Source: DAOVXM01 sp963746255 (lineage in GTDB: Bacteria > Chloroflexota > Anaerolineae > Anaerolineales > UBA4823). From it: a DNA stretch of 64,000 nt. Numbering within the stretch: the first letter of the stretch is position 1; every line of letters starts with the position of its first letter. The translations under genes and the position numbers were made by a program. Shown here piece after piece: positions 45,229 to 55,292 of the stretch. Where the stretch lies: positions 310,001 to 374,000 of the forward strand of contig CAVVAJ010000001.1 in assembly GCA_963746255.1 (NCBI GenBank), in the 5' to 3' direction. A model generated the notes under the pieces. It was given only the letters and a program-made list of their open reading frames with translations, was not told where the DNA came from and did no database searches.

Positions 45229-48200
45229 ATGAATACAAAATTTGGGAAACTGTTAACTCTGATCATAATTCTATGCCTGGTAATCCCCTTTACCTTCATG
45301 GGTGATGCCAGCGCAGCCAAAACGGTGAACTTTACCATCCTGCACACCAACGACTTCCACGGGCGTTTGCAGCCCGATTCGAGCGGTCGTGGCGGTTCGG
45401 CCTACATCAGCGATGTGATTAACGATATCGAAGCTGCAGTTGGGGAGGAAAACGTAGCGCTGCTTGATGCGGGTGATGTCTACTTCGCCGCACCGGCTAT
45501 CTCGCAGCTGTTGATGGGCGAGAGCACCATCGATGTCTACAACCTGATGGGCTACGACGTGGCGACCTTCGGCAACCACGAATTCGATAAAGGCCAGGAA
45601 GAGCTGGCATGCGCGCGTGGCGCAGTCGGATTTCCCCTGGCTGGGCGCCAATGTCGTCCTGGAAGGCACCGAATGGGACCTGCCAGCCTGGGCGGAACCC
45701 TACCAACTTATGACCGTCGGAAAGGGAGCTAATCAGGCCACTATTGGCGTACTCGGCCTGGCCGGTGAGGAGACACCCGAGGTCACTCTGATTGGTACGA
45801 CCGAAGGACTGGTATTCAAAGACCTGACCGAGACCATCCTGCACTACTACGACGAGGTCCTGGCGCAGGCGGATGCCCTGGTCGTGCTTGTACACATGGG
45901 CACCGAAGACAGCGGTCCCTATAAAGGCTTGGTTACAGTCGCTCAGGAACTGATCGATGCTGGCAAACCAGTCGACCTGATGATCGGCGGTCACCAGCAC
46001 CAGGCGCTTTTCGATCCGGTTTACGTCGGTGACACCGCCATCGTCGCCGCTGGTTACTATGGCCGCTGGTTAGGACAGGTAGAAGTGTCCATCGACAAAG
46101 CCACCAAGAAGCTGACGGTGGATAACTACCAGTTGAATACCATCACTGCCGAAGTGACCATCCAGAGCCTAATTAACAGCGTGGAAACCTATTGCGAGGA
46201 AGGTGTGATCGGTAATGCCGGTGTGTGTAACAGCCTGCTCAAGACGCTGGAAAGTGCACAGAACGCCCTGAATAAAGACAACGCTACCGCTGCCGTGAAC
46301 AAACTTCAAGCTTTCATGAACTTTGTAAAAGCGCAAAGCGGAAAGCACATCCCTACAGAAGCCGCTGATTCGCTCCTCGATGGCGCAAAGTGGATTTTAG
46401 AAAATACCGATATGGAAGTCGCCGCACGGGTGGCCTACTGGGCTGAGATCGTGGCGCCTATCGTCAACCAGCCAGTGGGGTATACCAACATCAGCCTGGT
46501 GCGCGATTACAACGACGAATCGAGTCATGGGCGATATCGTGACTGATTCGATGCTCTGGAAAGCCGATGAGTACGATGACGGCGAGTTGAACGGTTCGGT
46601 GGATATCGCTTTCACCAACCCGGGCGGCCTGCGGGCTGATATCGTCATCCCCGATGGCGCTGCGCTGCCGTACACCGTTACCTGGGGCGACATCTTTTGA
46701 CGTGCTGCCGTTTGGCAACACGCTCTATATGATGGACTTAACCGGCGCCCAGATCCAGGAGCTGCTCGACCAGGCTGCCAAACTGTACAAAGGCATCCTG
46801 CAGACCTCTGGTGCCAGTTGGTACTGGTACAACGACTGCGGCTGCGACGCCCCCACGTACTGGGGTTCCTATGGAGTAGAGGTCGCTGGTGAACCACTAG
46901 ATCCAGACGCGGTCTACCGTGTCGTGACTAACGACTTCCTGGCAGGCGGCCAGGACGGCTGGACCACCTTTGCCGACGGTACGGATCGCTGGAACACCTA
47001 CTACGACATGCAGGAAAGTTTCGTTGAGTACATCGAGATGCTGAGTGTGATTGACGCCGAGGACATCCCCATGGACCGCATCACCCGCTTGGATGAGGTG
47101 CTCACCCTGCTGCATACCAACGACTACCCATGGTATCTGGCCTGAAACCTACTACTACGGTACCGCCGAAGGCTTTGCCTTCTTGGCATCGCACATCAAG
47201 GCTGAACGGGCCAAGAACCCCAATACGTCTGCTGCTGGATGCCGGCGACACCTTCCAGGGCAACGCCTTTGCCCAGTACTTCCGCAACGCCGCAACCAAC
47301 CCCATCGCCGGCGGTTTGAACCTGCTGGGTTACGACGCCTTCACGATCGGCAACCACGAGTTCAACTTCGGTCCAGCCACCTTTGCCACGCATGCTCGGC
47401 CAGCTGGACGCGCCCATCCTGGGCACGATCAACCTCGACGACGACGGCGGCTACGGCTTCATCAACGATAACGTCCAGGATTACATCAACCTGGATGTGG
47501 ACGGACGCAAAGTGACCATCTTTGGTCTGACCAACCCGCGCGTCTACCGCTACGAACTGCCCACCAACATCCCCGGGTTGACCTTCTACTCCGGTCTGGA
47601 TACCGGCTTTGCAGCCGTACCGCAATATTCTCGCCGCGGAGAATCCAGACCTGATGGTCGGCCTGACCCATATGGGCTATTCGCCCTACGGCGATGAGAT
47701 CGACAGCGACGTACTGCTGGCCGAAGGGGTAGCCGGGATCGATGTGATCGTGGGCGGTCACAGCCACACCTTCCTGGACCCAGCCGTCATGGTCACTTCC
47801 GACATCAATCCGGAGGGGACGCTGATCGCCCAGGCAGGCCGGTATGCGACTGAATCTGGGCAAGGTCAACGTCGGCTTTATCGACGACGAGATCGTGATG
47901 CGCGAGGGATACCTGCTACCGGCAGGCGAAGTGCCGGTAGACGCCGATATGGAAGCCTATCTGCAGCCGTTTGTAGGATGAGCTGGACGCTTACACCAGC
48001 ACGGAGATCGGCCAGACCACCGCTCCGATCGACGCGCTTGCAAGCCTACACCGAGGAGACCAGCGGAGCCAACGTGCAGGCTGATGCAGCGGTCTACGAG
48101 CTGACGAGAACGGCATCGATGTCGATTTTCACCTGTCTGGCGCCATGACGAACCGCGCGGTAGCGGCGGGTGCCACTCCAGCTGATCCAGTCACGCTGAC

Positions 48201-48721
48201 CGTGGGTGACATGTACACGCTCATGCCCTACGAGAACTCGCTGCTCGTACTTTCGATGAATGGCCCGCAGATCAAGGAAGTCCTCGAGCGCGGCTACCGC
48301 AACTACTGGTACTACAAGTATGATCCCACCTATGGCGGCTACTCGCACTACACCACCTGTATGCTGGACTACTGATGCTGGCAACGTGATCACCTATACG
48401 AGACGATCTCGGTACCGGTGACACCCTCCAGACGGAGATAATGTTGTTTCCCTGATGTTCGATGGCGACACCGGTCGACTTTACCGATGCAGACCACCTA
48501 CTACAATGTCGGCACCGTCAACTACCTGGCCGCCGGTTCGTGCAACTTCAACAATGCCGGCGAGACCATCTGGCCGCTGGATCAGATCGTCGCCGACACG
48601 CAGTTCTACGTCCGCGATTCGGTCATCGATTACATCACGGCTGATGGGTACGATCTCACCGGCGGTCGAAGGGCGGCTGGTGTTCCATCCCGTAAAAGGT
48701 TGCGTATCTGGCGACTTGTAG
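45229..48721 (+). pseudogene. Tandem two-module 5'-nucleotidase/metallophosphatase, broken by about 17 indels
   Basis: Following the best frame throughout gives about 1160 residues: a signal peptide (to DASA), module 1 with a metallophosphatase domain (LHTNDFHGRLQPD, LDAGDVYF, GNHEFDKG, GGHQHQ) and a 5'-nucleotidase C domain (WGDIFDVLPFGNTLYMMDL), then module 2 repeating both (LLHTNDY, LDAGDTFQGNAF, GNHEFNFG, GGHSHTF, MYTLMPYENSLLVLSMNG) and ending at TAG 48719-48721. UshA-type enzymes hydrolyse nucleotides outside the cytoplasm. Breaks occur near 45609, 46523, 46696, 47130, 47228, 47391, 47625, 47855, 47975, 48038, 48104, 48370, 48405, 48430, 48465, 48494 and 48647, mostly single-base gains. 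Start has an aggagaagg site. Confidence 0.75.
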
Positions 48722-48742
48722 TCCGTATATAACGAAGTTTGT

Positions 48743-48770
48743 GCTCGGCCGGGATATATCCCGGCCGAGC
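48743..48770 (+). terminator. Perfect 28-bp palindromic hairpin after the nucleotidase
   Basis: gctcggccgggata (48743-48756) is followed directly by its exact complement tatcccggccgagc (48757-48770). It lies 22 bases after the nucleotidase stop and should end transcription, although only a short pyrimidine stretch (agctttcc) follows. Confidence 0.7.
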
Positions 48771-48826
48771 AGCTTTCCAACCTATCTCCAGCGATCGATG
48801 TAATAAATATTCCTGCGGCTGCCCGG

Positions 48827-49154
48827 TTATTGATTCTTGTCATCTGGTAGACCAGAAGGCAAAGGCGGTTGCTCGTGGTGGTTCAGATTTATACTTTCTG
48901 ATAAATTTGCCTCAGCCAGTCCTTTATATATAACCCCGGCAAACAGCTGGAGCAGGAATATCCCGACCCCCAGAGCCGTTGTCGTAAGGGTGGCGGCGCC
49001 GGCAGGCGCGGCCAATTTTTGCCAGGGGGAAATTAGTCCAGCGGGTGGTGATTGATTTGTTCAGGTTCGCTACGAACATACTCAGCATAAGAGGGAGAAG
49101 CAGGGGGGTGCCAACCGCAACTACCTGGATAGATCGAAAAGCTACCAGCTGCAC
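48827..49154 (-). CDS. Small membrane protein (frameshifted), unknown function
   Basis: A GTG at 49154 lies 11 bases after ggagg. The first frame (MQLVAFRSIQVVAVGTPLLL) runs to about 49015. At an AAAAA run (49013-49018) the frame changes and continues KLAAPAGAATLTTTALGVG, then a helix IFLLQLFAGVIYKGLAEANL to 48827. Joined, it has about 108 residues with two membrane helices. The family is not recognised. It may equally be two unrelated short frames. Confidence 0.35.
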
Positions 49155-49349
49155 ATGCCACCGGACCTCCTCGTGAATAACTTCAATGCGGGGAGCAATT
49201 GGGGCTGGATTTGAATGAAGGAGGATTGAGTTCGAATCCTTTTAGTTATTCTCTGGCTCTGAACATCCCCGCCTTCGATCGGCTTTTGCATAACGGGTTA
49301 TTCGACGCCGAGGATGGCAGTTAGATCAAGTTTCGTACCAAGACACGAA

Positions 49350-50216
49350 TCAGACTTGTGATAAATACGAATCAAGGACATGTATTCGGCTATCGATACC
49401 TTCTTCCCCAGGCAATACTCTGCGGATGCCGAAAAATGGAAGGTCTTGGATGCCGTGCTGCTGTGTCATCCCAATCAGCTCTTCGATAAAGACCCCGGAT
49501 TCTTCTTTCTCCGATGTGTCGTGATCCAGTCCGAGCATGGTCCCCTTTCCTTTTGAGGTCTCGACACCGCATGACGAGCTCGGATTCATACCAATGATCC
49601 CTGAAATCTTATAGCCCAGTTTCAGGTAGGCTTCGATCTGGTCCACAACTCCGCCGGCAATATTCCGGTAGCAATCCCGCAGCTCACTGGCAGGGATTTC
49701 CCCATACAGCGCTTTCTCTAAGCCCAAACACAAAAACTCAGGACATGGCATCTGGATGATACCCAGATCATATTTCAGCAAGGTGTTGATCACCGGTACA
49801 TTTGCGCCAGCGAAGGCGCACCCCTGCGGGAAGCGGGTATTGATGTTCAGAAAGCAGTGCGTTAAGAACACTACTTTGCGTTTCCGAGCATCGTCAAGGA
49901 ATAGATAACCCAGGCGGTAAGCGTCGGCGAAGGAACCCTGGAATTGAATGTCCCCGGTCGCCCAAATGGCTATGAATAGTGGCAATCGCCGGTCGGCGAC
50001 TTTACGCAGCGTACCTTGCGTGCAGTTGAGAACGATGTCCACCTTGCGGGTATCCACCTGCTGGAGGTATCCGTCGCGCGCCTCCCAAAAGAAAGCTTCG
50101 CCATCAACCTCCCACTTTATAGATTTCGACCAATCTGCTAACCGCAATGGTGTTTCGGTTGTCCGGTTGACCCGCTCGAGTAATATTATGAGAAGCTGAG
50201 ATGTCTTCATCGTCAT
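49350..50216 (-). CDS. SCP2-like domain fused to TudS/DUF523-related putative desulfidase (CD3072 type)
   Basis: With the ATG at 50216 the protein has 288 residues. The first 100 resemble an SCP2 lipid-binding domain (KSIKWEVDGEAFFWEARDG, NCTQGTLRKVADRRLPLFIA). The C-terminal part (about 115-288) is related to DUF523/TudS: FLTHCFLNINTRFPQGCAF, IIQMPCPEFLCLGLE and GMNPSSSCGVE supply the three conserved Cys that would hold a [4Fe-4S] cluster. TudS-type enzymes remove sulfur from thiouracil; activity here is predicted only. It is probably monocistronic. Confidence 0.7.
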   Translation of the reverse strand: MTMKTSQLLIILLERVNRTTETPLRLADWSKSIKWEVDGEAFFWEARDGYLQQVDTRKVDIVLNCTQGTLRKVADRRLPLFIAIWATGDIQFQGSFADAYRLGYLFLDDARKRKVVFLTHCFLNINTRFPQGCAFAGANVPVINTLLKYDLGIIQMPCPEFLCLGLEKALYGEIPASELRDCYRNIAGGVVDQIEAYLKLGYKISGIIGMNPSSSCGVETSKGKGTMLGLDHDTSEKEESGVFIEELIGMTQQHGIQDLPFFGIRRVLPGEEGIDSRIHVLDSYLSQV

Positions 50217-50762
50217 TTGATCTGCGCACCCTTCTCTGGGTAAGCTTCCTCCACCAGCAGTATAGTACAACACTAGGAAAAGATTAAACGGAGTTTCCCC
50301 TCACCCTGATCCTCTCCCTCCCCTATATATGGACCGGGACACACTCACCCCTCGCCATAACATTGAACCAGTTTGCAGCCAAGCACTCCAGGCTGAGATT
50401 CTTTAACAATAAGAGGCGTTTTCTCGGCGCCTAATGAAGTTGATCCCAAATGCAGGGCTCAGACAGAGTGTGCTCCTAAACGCTGGCAGGAAGTCCATGA
50501 TACCTGCTATTATCTGCATTAAGCCTGGTTCCACGGAGCTTGCCAGTGGCAGGCTGGTATTGAAGGTCGCATCTCTGCGCGTTAATTTTGCCACAATCTC
50601 ACCCGCTGTCTCTAACATGCGTTGCTGGCGGCAGCCATGCCTGCAACAACCAGATCTACTTTCCCATCACGTAACAAACCAATTCCAAAGGAAGGCTGGC
50701 AGGTAAATTAACTGATCTACACGAACGGGAAACATTGGCGGAATCATGCTGCGTGCATGGAC
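50217..50762. other. Intergenic stretch with uncertain remnant
   Basis: On the minus strand a stretch around 50403-50660 is open (71 codons, then further residues in another frame reading GKVDLVVAGMAAASNAC), which looks like decayed coding DNA, but I cannot name the family. There is no good start or ribosome-binding site. Confidence 0.35.
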
Positions 50763-51134
50763 TCAATCCAATGCGGCGATGCAATCAATTTCAACCAGGA
50801 TATCAAGCAATTGCACTCCTACAGTCGTTCGCACCGGATAATCCTCGGGGAAGTATTCGCGATACACTTCGTTGAGCGCTGAAAAATTCGCCAGGTCACT
50901 CAGGAATACCTGTACCTTGACGACATCATTCATATCCAGATTAATCCCTCGCAAAATTGTACGGATATTCTCAAGAGTCTGGCGAACCTGCTGTGAAAAT
51001 TGCTCGGGGACTTCACCAGTCTGTGGATTCATCGGACCCTGGCCGGAAACAAAGATAAATCCGTTTGCCGCCACTGCATGGGAATATGGACCGATCGGAT
51101 CAACTGCACCAGGAATATTTTTCGCCTCTCGCAT
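50763..51134 (-). CDS. ridA: RidA family protein (enamine/imine deaminase)
   Basis: A 123-residue protein behind aggagcagcc. It has the RidA pattern PIGPYSHAVAANGFIFVSGQ, the conserved Arg in DYPVRTTVGVQ and the end VEIDCIA. RidA enzymes hydrolyse reactive 2-aminoacrylate-type enamines and form trimers. It lies next to an aldolase remnant and upstream of a sugar/aldehyde cassette but in a different transcription unit. Specificity cannot be told (RidA versus other Rid subfamilies). Confidence 0.85.
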   Translation of the reverse strand: MREAKNIPGAVDPIGPYSHAVAANGFIFVSGQGPMNPQTGEVPEQFSQQVRQTLENIRTILRGINLDMNDVVKVQVFLSDLANFSALNEVYREYFPEDYPVRTTVGVQLLDILVEIDCIAALD

Positions 51135-51310
51135 GGCTGCTCCTGTTCAAGATATTTTGGATATCACGATGGAAATGTTTGAATTGGTCAGGCTGCCGGA
51201 CTTGCTCCTGCAACATGATGCGGACTTTGTCGCCGCGGTTTGTGAACTCGAGATACCGGGCGCCACGATCCAGGCCAGCCCGCACGATTACCACAGCCGT
51301 ATCAACCTGG
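51110..51310 (-). pseudogene. KDPG/KHG aldolase N-terminal remnant
   Basis: Reading SHSQVDTAVVIVRAGLDRGARYLEFTNRGDKVRI, this resembles the first 60 residues of 2-keto-3-deoxy-phosphogluconate aldolases (pattern VVRACYxGGxRVFEFTNRGD). Only this piece exists; the rest of the barrel is missing and the flanking frames are unrelated. It overlaps the start of the RidA gene. It points to lost Entner-Doudoroff-type chemistry beside the sugar cassette. Confidence 0.45.
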
Positions 51311-51588
51311 CTATGGGAGAGTGAAGACGCCCATCCATTCTTAAGCATCGCTATCGGGGACTGATACCAGGTTGAAATACCCGAAGATTGTGTCTTTGAG
51401 TGCCGTTTCCGGTACAGCAAAATGGCTCCCTCGCTGTAGGTCACTTAGATAGAAATGCAGTGGGATGAGTATGACTCCGAAACTTTCACCCGCTCCAACT
51501 CCAATATGTCGCGGGAAATTAAATGCAATCGTTGCCCCGGTTGGTGCGTCTAACAATCATATATTTTGCCTTGCTATTGTTACTAGGC

Positions 51589-51637
51589 GCCCGGCTTAGG
51601 CCGGGCAGTGTGCACTGATACGCCCATCTGCCCGGCA
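51589..51637 (-). terminator. Alternative hairpins downstream of the sugar-binding protein gene
   Basis: gcccggc (51589-51595) can pair with gccgggc (51600-51606), while ctgcccggc (51629-51637) can instead pair with gccgggcag (51600-51608). Thus two mutually exclusive GC-rich stems sit 25 bases after the stop of the gene at 51660-52640, probably serving as terminator structures. No clear U-tract follows. Confidence 0.5.
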
Positions 51638-51659
51638 TTTTATCGTGATCGTTTCCTAG

Positions 51660-52640
51660 CTAGAACGTGCCCTCTGGATTGTAGTATTGGAGGACGTTGT
51701 CTTCTGTAATCAATGGCGACGGAAGGAACGTGTCCTTCGGTGGGGTTGCCCCAGCGAGGATGGCTATTAGGCGGTGGAAAGCAGCCCGGCCAATCTGGTC
51801 TGAGTTGTTCAGGCCGGTAGCACCGTAGTTCGTGCCGTTTATGATTGCTTCCAGTGCTGCTGTCTCACCATCGACACCGACGAGGAACATCTCATCCGAG
51901 CGGCCAGCATCGGCGATTGCTGTCTGGGCGCCTAGGCACATCGAGTCGTTCTCGCAGAACACTGCATCGATCTTCGGATTGCCAGCCAGCAAGTCCTCCA
52001 TCAAGGCAATGCCTCCATCGGCGCTCCAGCCACCATAGTCCGGTGCAGTGACAACGGTTATGCCAGGGTACTTTTCAACCACGCTTATCATTCCATTGCT
52101 GCGGTTGAGCCCGATTGAGTTGTCTGCTGGACCTCCGCGCAACTGCGCAACGACGCCTTCCCCACCCAATCGGTCGGCAATGTACTCGCCATCCTGGACT
52201 CCGATGGTGTAGTTATCCGGACCAATGTAGGATGTATAGGAACCACTACTGCCTTTACCAAACTGCCGGTCAACCAGGACAGTAGGGATTCCCTCCGCCG
52301 CGAGCGCATCTAGCGCCGCTGGTGCCTCCTCAAGCCAAGCACCCGAAATAACGATCCCGTCTATTCCTTGTGCGATCAGATCCTCAATGTCCGACTGGAA
52401 TTTGGCAGCATCACCATCGGCGTCGGTGGAGATAATCGTGATATTGGGGTATGCCTTCGCTTCTTCTAACACAGCGTTATTCATGCCGATGAAGTATGGA
52501 CAGCACTGGGAGAAATTGGCCATCCCGATCTTGAAAGTGCGTGCTTCTCCCTCAGGCGCTGTCGTCGGTGCAGCCTGTCCACAAGCTACAAGCACGACCG
52601 CCAGGATTAAGAAACTCGCTAATATTAGATTACGTTTCAT
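51660..52640 (-). CDS. Sugar ABC transporter substrate-binding lipoprotein (RbsB type)
   Basis: A 326-residue lipoprotein (lipobox LVAC, then a short Ala/Thr/Pro linker). The body is a type I periplasmic binding protein: FKIGMANFSQCCPYFIGMN, IEDLIAQGIDGIVISG, VFCENDSMCLGAQTAI, FLVGVDGE. It matches the ribose/galactofuranose/xylose-type family. It has a strong ribosome-binding site (taggaggttc) and its own downstream hairpins, and lies 130 bases below the permease gene, so it may be transcribed with it. The cargo is unknown; the aldehyde dehydrogenase neighbour hints at a deoxy-sugar or sugar acid. Confidence 0.88.
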   Translation of the reverse strand: MKRNLILASFLILAVVLVACGQAAPTTAPEGEARTFKIGMANFSQCCPYFIGMNNAVLEEAKAYPNITIISTDADGDAAKFQSDIEDLIAQGIDGIVISGAWLEEAPAALDALAAEGIPTVLVDRQFGKGSSGSYTSYIGPDNYTIGVQDGEYIADRLGGEGVVAQLRGGPADNSIGLNRSNGMISVVEKYPGITVVTAPDYGGWSADGGIALMEDLLAGNPKIDAVFCENDSMCLGAQTAIADAGRSDEMFLVGVDGETAALEAIINGTNYGATGLNNSDQIGRAAFHRLIAILAGATPPKDTFLPSPLITEDNVLQYYNPEGTF

Positions 52641-52770
52641 TGTAGGAACCTCCTAAGAAATTCAATTCTGGATCGAGCAATCTGTAATGGAACCAATTAT
52701 GGCTTATCTTTTTACCTCCTTTCTATTCGGCTGAAGGAATGCTGGCGTGCAATTGGTCAGTCTTCTTCTT

Positions 52771-53778
52771 CTACTGCTGCTTGCGTCGCGCCAGGACCGC
52801 GATCAAGATGATCGCTCCCTTTAATATCTGTTGATAATAGGACTGTACGTTGAACAGATTGAGCAAGTTGTCAATCATGCCGAGCGACACCACGCCGGCT
52901 AGGGTTCCAAAAGTGCTTCCACCTCCCCCCCCCAGGATGGCGCCACCGATGACGCAGGCAGCGATGGCATCTAACTCAAAGCCCAAACCAACACTGGGCT
53001 GAGAGATCCCCAGACGGGAGGCTAGAATCACTCCAGCCATACCGGCGAATAAGCCAGAGATCATATAGGCCAGGAATATGTTCCAAGTGACATTGATCCC
53101 TGCTAGCCGCACTGCTTCCTCGTTCCCACCGATGGCCACAATGGCTCGGCCTGAAGTAGTACGGTTGAGGAAGAACCACATGATTGGGTAGCAGGCCAGC
53201 ATGATCAGTGCCGATACTGGGAATGGACCGATGAAACCAGCTCCGAGAACCGCGCGGAAAGAAGGATCCGTGGGAGTGATAGGGATATCGGAATAGACAT
53301 AGACCAAACCGCGGATGACTCCCAAAGTGGCAAGTGTAACAATGAAAGGTTGCAGCTTGAAGCGGGCTATCAAAAAACCATTAACGGATCCAACCGAAGT
53401 GCCAACGAACAGGCAGATCAGGATGGCCAGAGGTAGCGGCATCCCCTGTTTCGAAAAACCCGCCACCATGATCCCCGTTAGCGCTACCATTGGGCCGACT
53501 GAGAGATCGATGCCTCCAGTAAGGATGACAACCAGCATCCCCAGGCTGAGCAAACCGTTCGTCACTGTTTGCCGCATTAGATTGCTCAAGTTACGTTGGG
53601 TAAAGAAGACATCCGACATCGTGGCGGTGACGACAAGCAAGACAATAAAAGCAATGATGAAGGCATAGTCCACCCAGCGGCGTTTACGTAGACTCCCTAT
53701 CTTGCCAAGCAGCATCGTCCGCAAGCCTGTTACCGTCTTGAGGGGGTTCGACGGCGTTGGTGTGCTCTCGTTGGTCAT
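52771..53778 (-). CDS. Sugar ABC transporter permease (RbsC type)
   Basis: A 335-residue membrane protein with about nine or ten helices, matching the RbsC/BPD_transp_2 family: NLMRQTVTNGLLSLGMLVVI, LTGGIDLSVGPMVALTGI and the helical segment IAACVIGGAILGGGG (GG motif). The start overlaps the stop of the ATPase gene by 4 bases and has an aggagtaatt site. It forms the membrane channel of the importer. Confidence 0.9.
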   Translation of the reverse strand: MTNESTPTPSNPLKTVTGLRTMLLGKIGSLRKRRWVDYAFIIAFIVLLVVTATMSDVFFTQRNLSNLMRQTVTNGLLSLGMLVVILTGGIDLSVGPMVALTGIMVAGFSKQGMPLPLAILICLFVGTSVGSVNGFLIARFKLQPFIVTLATLGVIRGLVYVYSDIPITPTDPSFRAVLGAGFIGPFPVSALIMLACYPIMWFFLNRTTSGRAIVAIGGNEEAVRLAGINVTWNIFLAYMISGLFAGMAGVILASRLGISQPSVGLGFELDAIAACVIGGAILGGGGGSTFGTLAGVVSLGMIDNLLNLFNVQSYYQQILKGAIILIAVLARRKQQ

Positions 53779-55280
53779 TGAATTACTCCTGCAGCTGCGG
53801 CTAACAGTTTCTCCTCACTGGCTATAGCACGTGGGAATTCCCCTACTAAATGGCCCTCCCGCATAACCAGGGTCCGGTCGCTCATCCCGAGGATCTCCGG
53901 TAGCTCAGAAGATATCAACAGGATGCCCATCCCATCAAGCGCCAGATTGTTGATGATATGGTAGATCTCGACCTTGGTGGCCACGTCGACACCTCGGGTG
54001 GGTTCGTCGAGAATCAATACTTTCGCTTGGGTCATCAGCCACTTTGCCAGCACAAGTTTCTGCTGGTTCCCACCGCTCAGTTGACGAGCTAGACGGTCGA
54101 GTAGTGGTGGACGAACGTCCAGCTCCTGAACCTTTTGCTGAACACGGTCCGCCTGTTTGCGGCGATTGATCACGCCCCACCGACCCATGCTCCCAAACGA
54201 AGCCATGCTGGCGTTGTCGCGTATCGTGCAGCTCATTACCAGCCCGTCCCGCTTCCGATCCTCGGTGAGCAGGGCGACGCCCTGCGTTACTGCTTCGCGT
54301 GGCGATTTGGGTAAGATCGCTTTTCCATTGAGCTGAATCTCACCTCTAGTGAACGGTTCAGCGCCAAAGATGCAGCGTGCCACCTGGGTTCGCCCACTGC
54401 CCACTAAGCCGAACATCCCTAGGATCTCGCCCCGCTTCAGCGAGAACGAGATATCCGAGAAATTCCCCTCCCTGGAAAGTTGCCTCACTTCCAAAGCAAC
54501 CTGCTCTCCCGGAGGGTTTCGAGCAGGGAATATCTCTCCCAGGTCTCGACCAACCATCATTTTGATCAGCTGGTTCTGATCGGATTCCTGAGATGTTACA
54601 GTACCAACCAGCTGGCCGTCCTTAAGCACAGTGATCCGGTCGGCGATCTCGAACACCTCATCAAGCCGATGAGATATATACAGTACAAGCGTCCCTTCCT
54701 GTTTAAGCTGGCGCACTAAGGCAAATAAACGGTCCATTTCCTCCTGCGAGAGGACGGCCGATGGCTCATCCAGGATCAAGATCCGCCGCTTATTGGCAAC
54801 AGCTTTGGCTATCTCGACCATCTGCTGATGGGAGACACTCAGCTGACGTACGGGCGTATGGACGTCAATTCCCACGAAACCAATAGAGCTCAGGATTTCC
54901 TCTGCTCGGTGATAGGCTTTGGTCCAATCCACCACCCACCGTACCCGGGTCGATGGCATCTGTCCCATCAGAATATTTTCAGCCACGGTTAGGTGTGGGA
55001 CCAAACTGAACTCCTGGTAGACAGCATAGATCCCCCGGTGACGAGCCCGGAGAGGCGTCCCAAGCTCGATGCGCTCGCCATCCAGGAGAATCTCGCCCGC
55101 ATCGCTCGCGAGCGCCCCGGATAGAATCTTGACCAGGGTCGATTTGCCGGCTCCGTTCTCGCCTGAGATGGCGTGTACCTCTCCAGCCACGGCAGAGAAG
55201 CTCACACCTTTCAGTGCCTGTGTGCCGTCAAAGCTCTTGCTGATCTCTTGCATGCGCAGGAATTCGGGACTCATCCGCAC
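53775..55280 (-). CDS. Sugar ABC transporter ATP-binding protein (RbsA type, two ABC domains)
   Basis: A 501-residue protein with two ABC cassettes. The first has Walker A GENGAGKSTL, a signature-like LSVSHQQMVEIAKAV and Walker B ILILDEPSAVLS. The second has a degenerate Walker A (GLVGSGRTQV), signature LSGGNQQKLVLAKWL and Walker B VLILDEPTRGVD. This asymmetry is usual in RbsA/XylG/MglA. It energises import with the neighbouring permease and binding protein. It lies 12 bases below the aldehyde dehydrogenase gene, so both are probably one transcript. Confidence 0.92.
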   Translation of the reverse strand: MRMSPEFLRMQEISKSFDGTQALKGVSFSAVAGEVHAISGENGAGKSTLVKILSGALASDAGEILLDGERIELGTPLRARHRGIYAVYQEFSLVPHLTVAENILMGQMPSTRVRWVVDWTKAYHRAEEILSSIGFVGIDVHTPVRQLSVSHQQMVEIAKAVANKRRILILDEPSAVLSQEEMDRLFALVRQLKQEGTLVLYISHRLDEVFEIADRITVLKDGQLVGTVTSQESDQNQLIKMMVGRDLGEIFPARNPPGEQVALEVRQLSREGNFSDISFSLKRGEILGMFGLVGSGRTQVARCIFGAEPFTRGEIQLNGKAILPKSPREAVTQGVALLTEDRKRDGLVMSCTIRDNASMASFGSMGRWGVINRRKQADRVQQKVQELDVRPPLLDRLARQLSGGNQQKLVLAKWLMTQAKVLILDEPTRGVDVATKVEIYHIINNLALDGMGILLISSELPEILGMSDRTLVMREGHLVGEFPRAIASEEKLLAAAAGVIQ

Positions 55281-55292
55281 TCTTTTGTTTTC

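Noticed and set aside
49190..49250. gagttcgaatcc segment resembling a tRNA T loop
   Set aside because: The flanking bases do not form the required 5-bp T stem in the correct register and no cloverleaf can be drawn.
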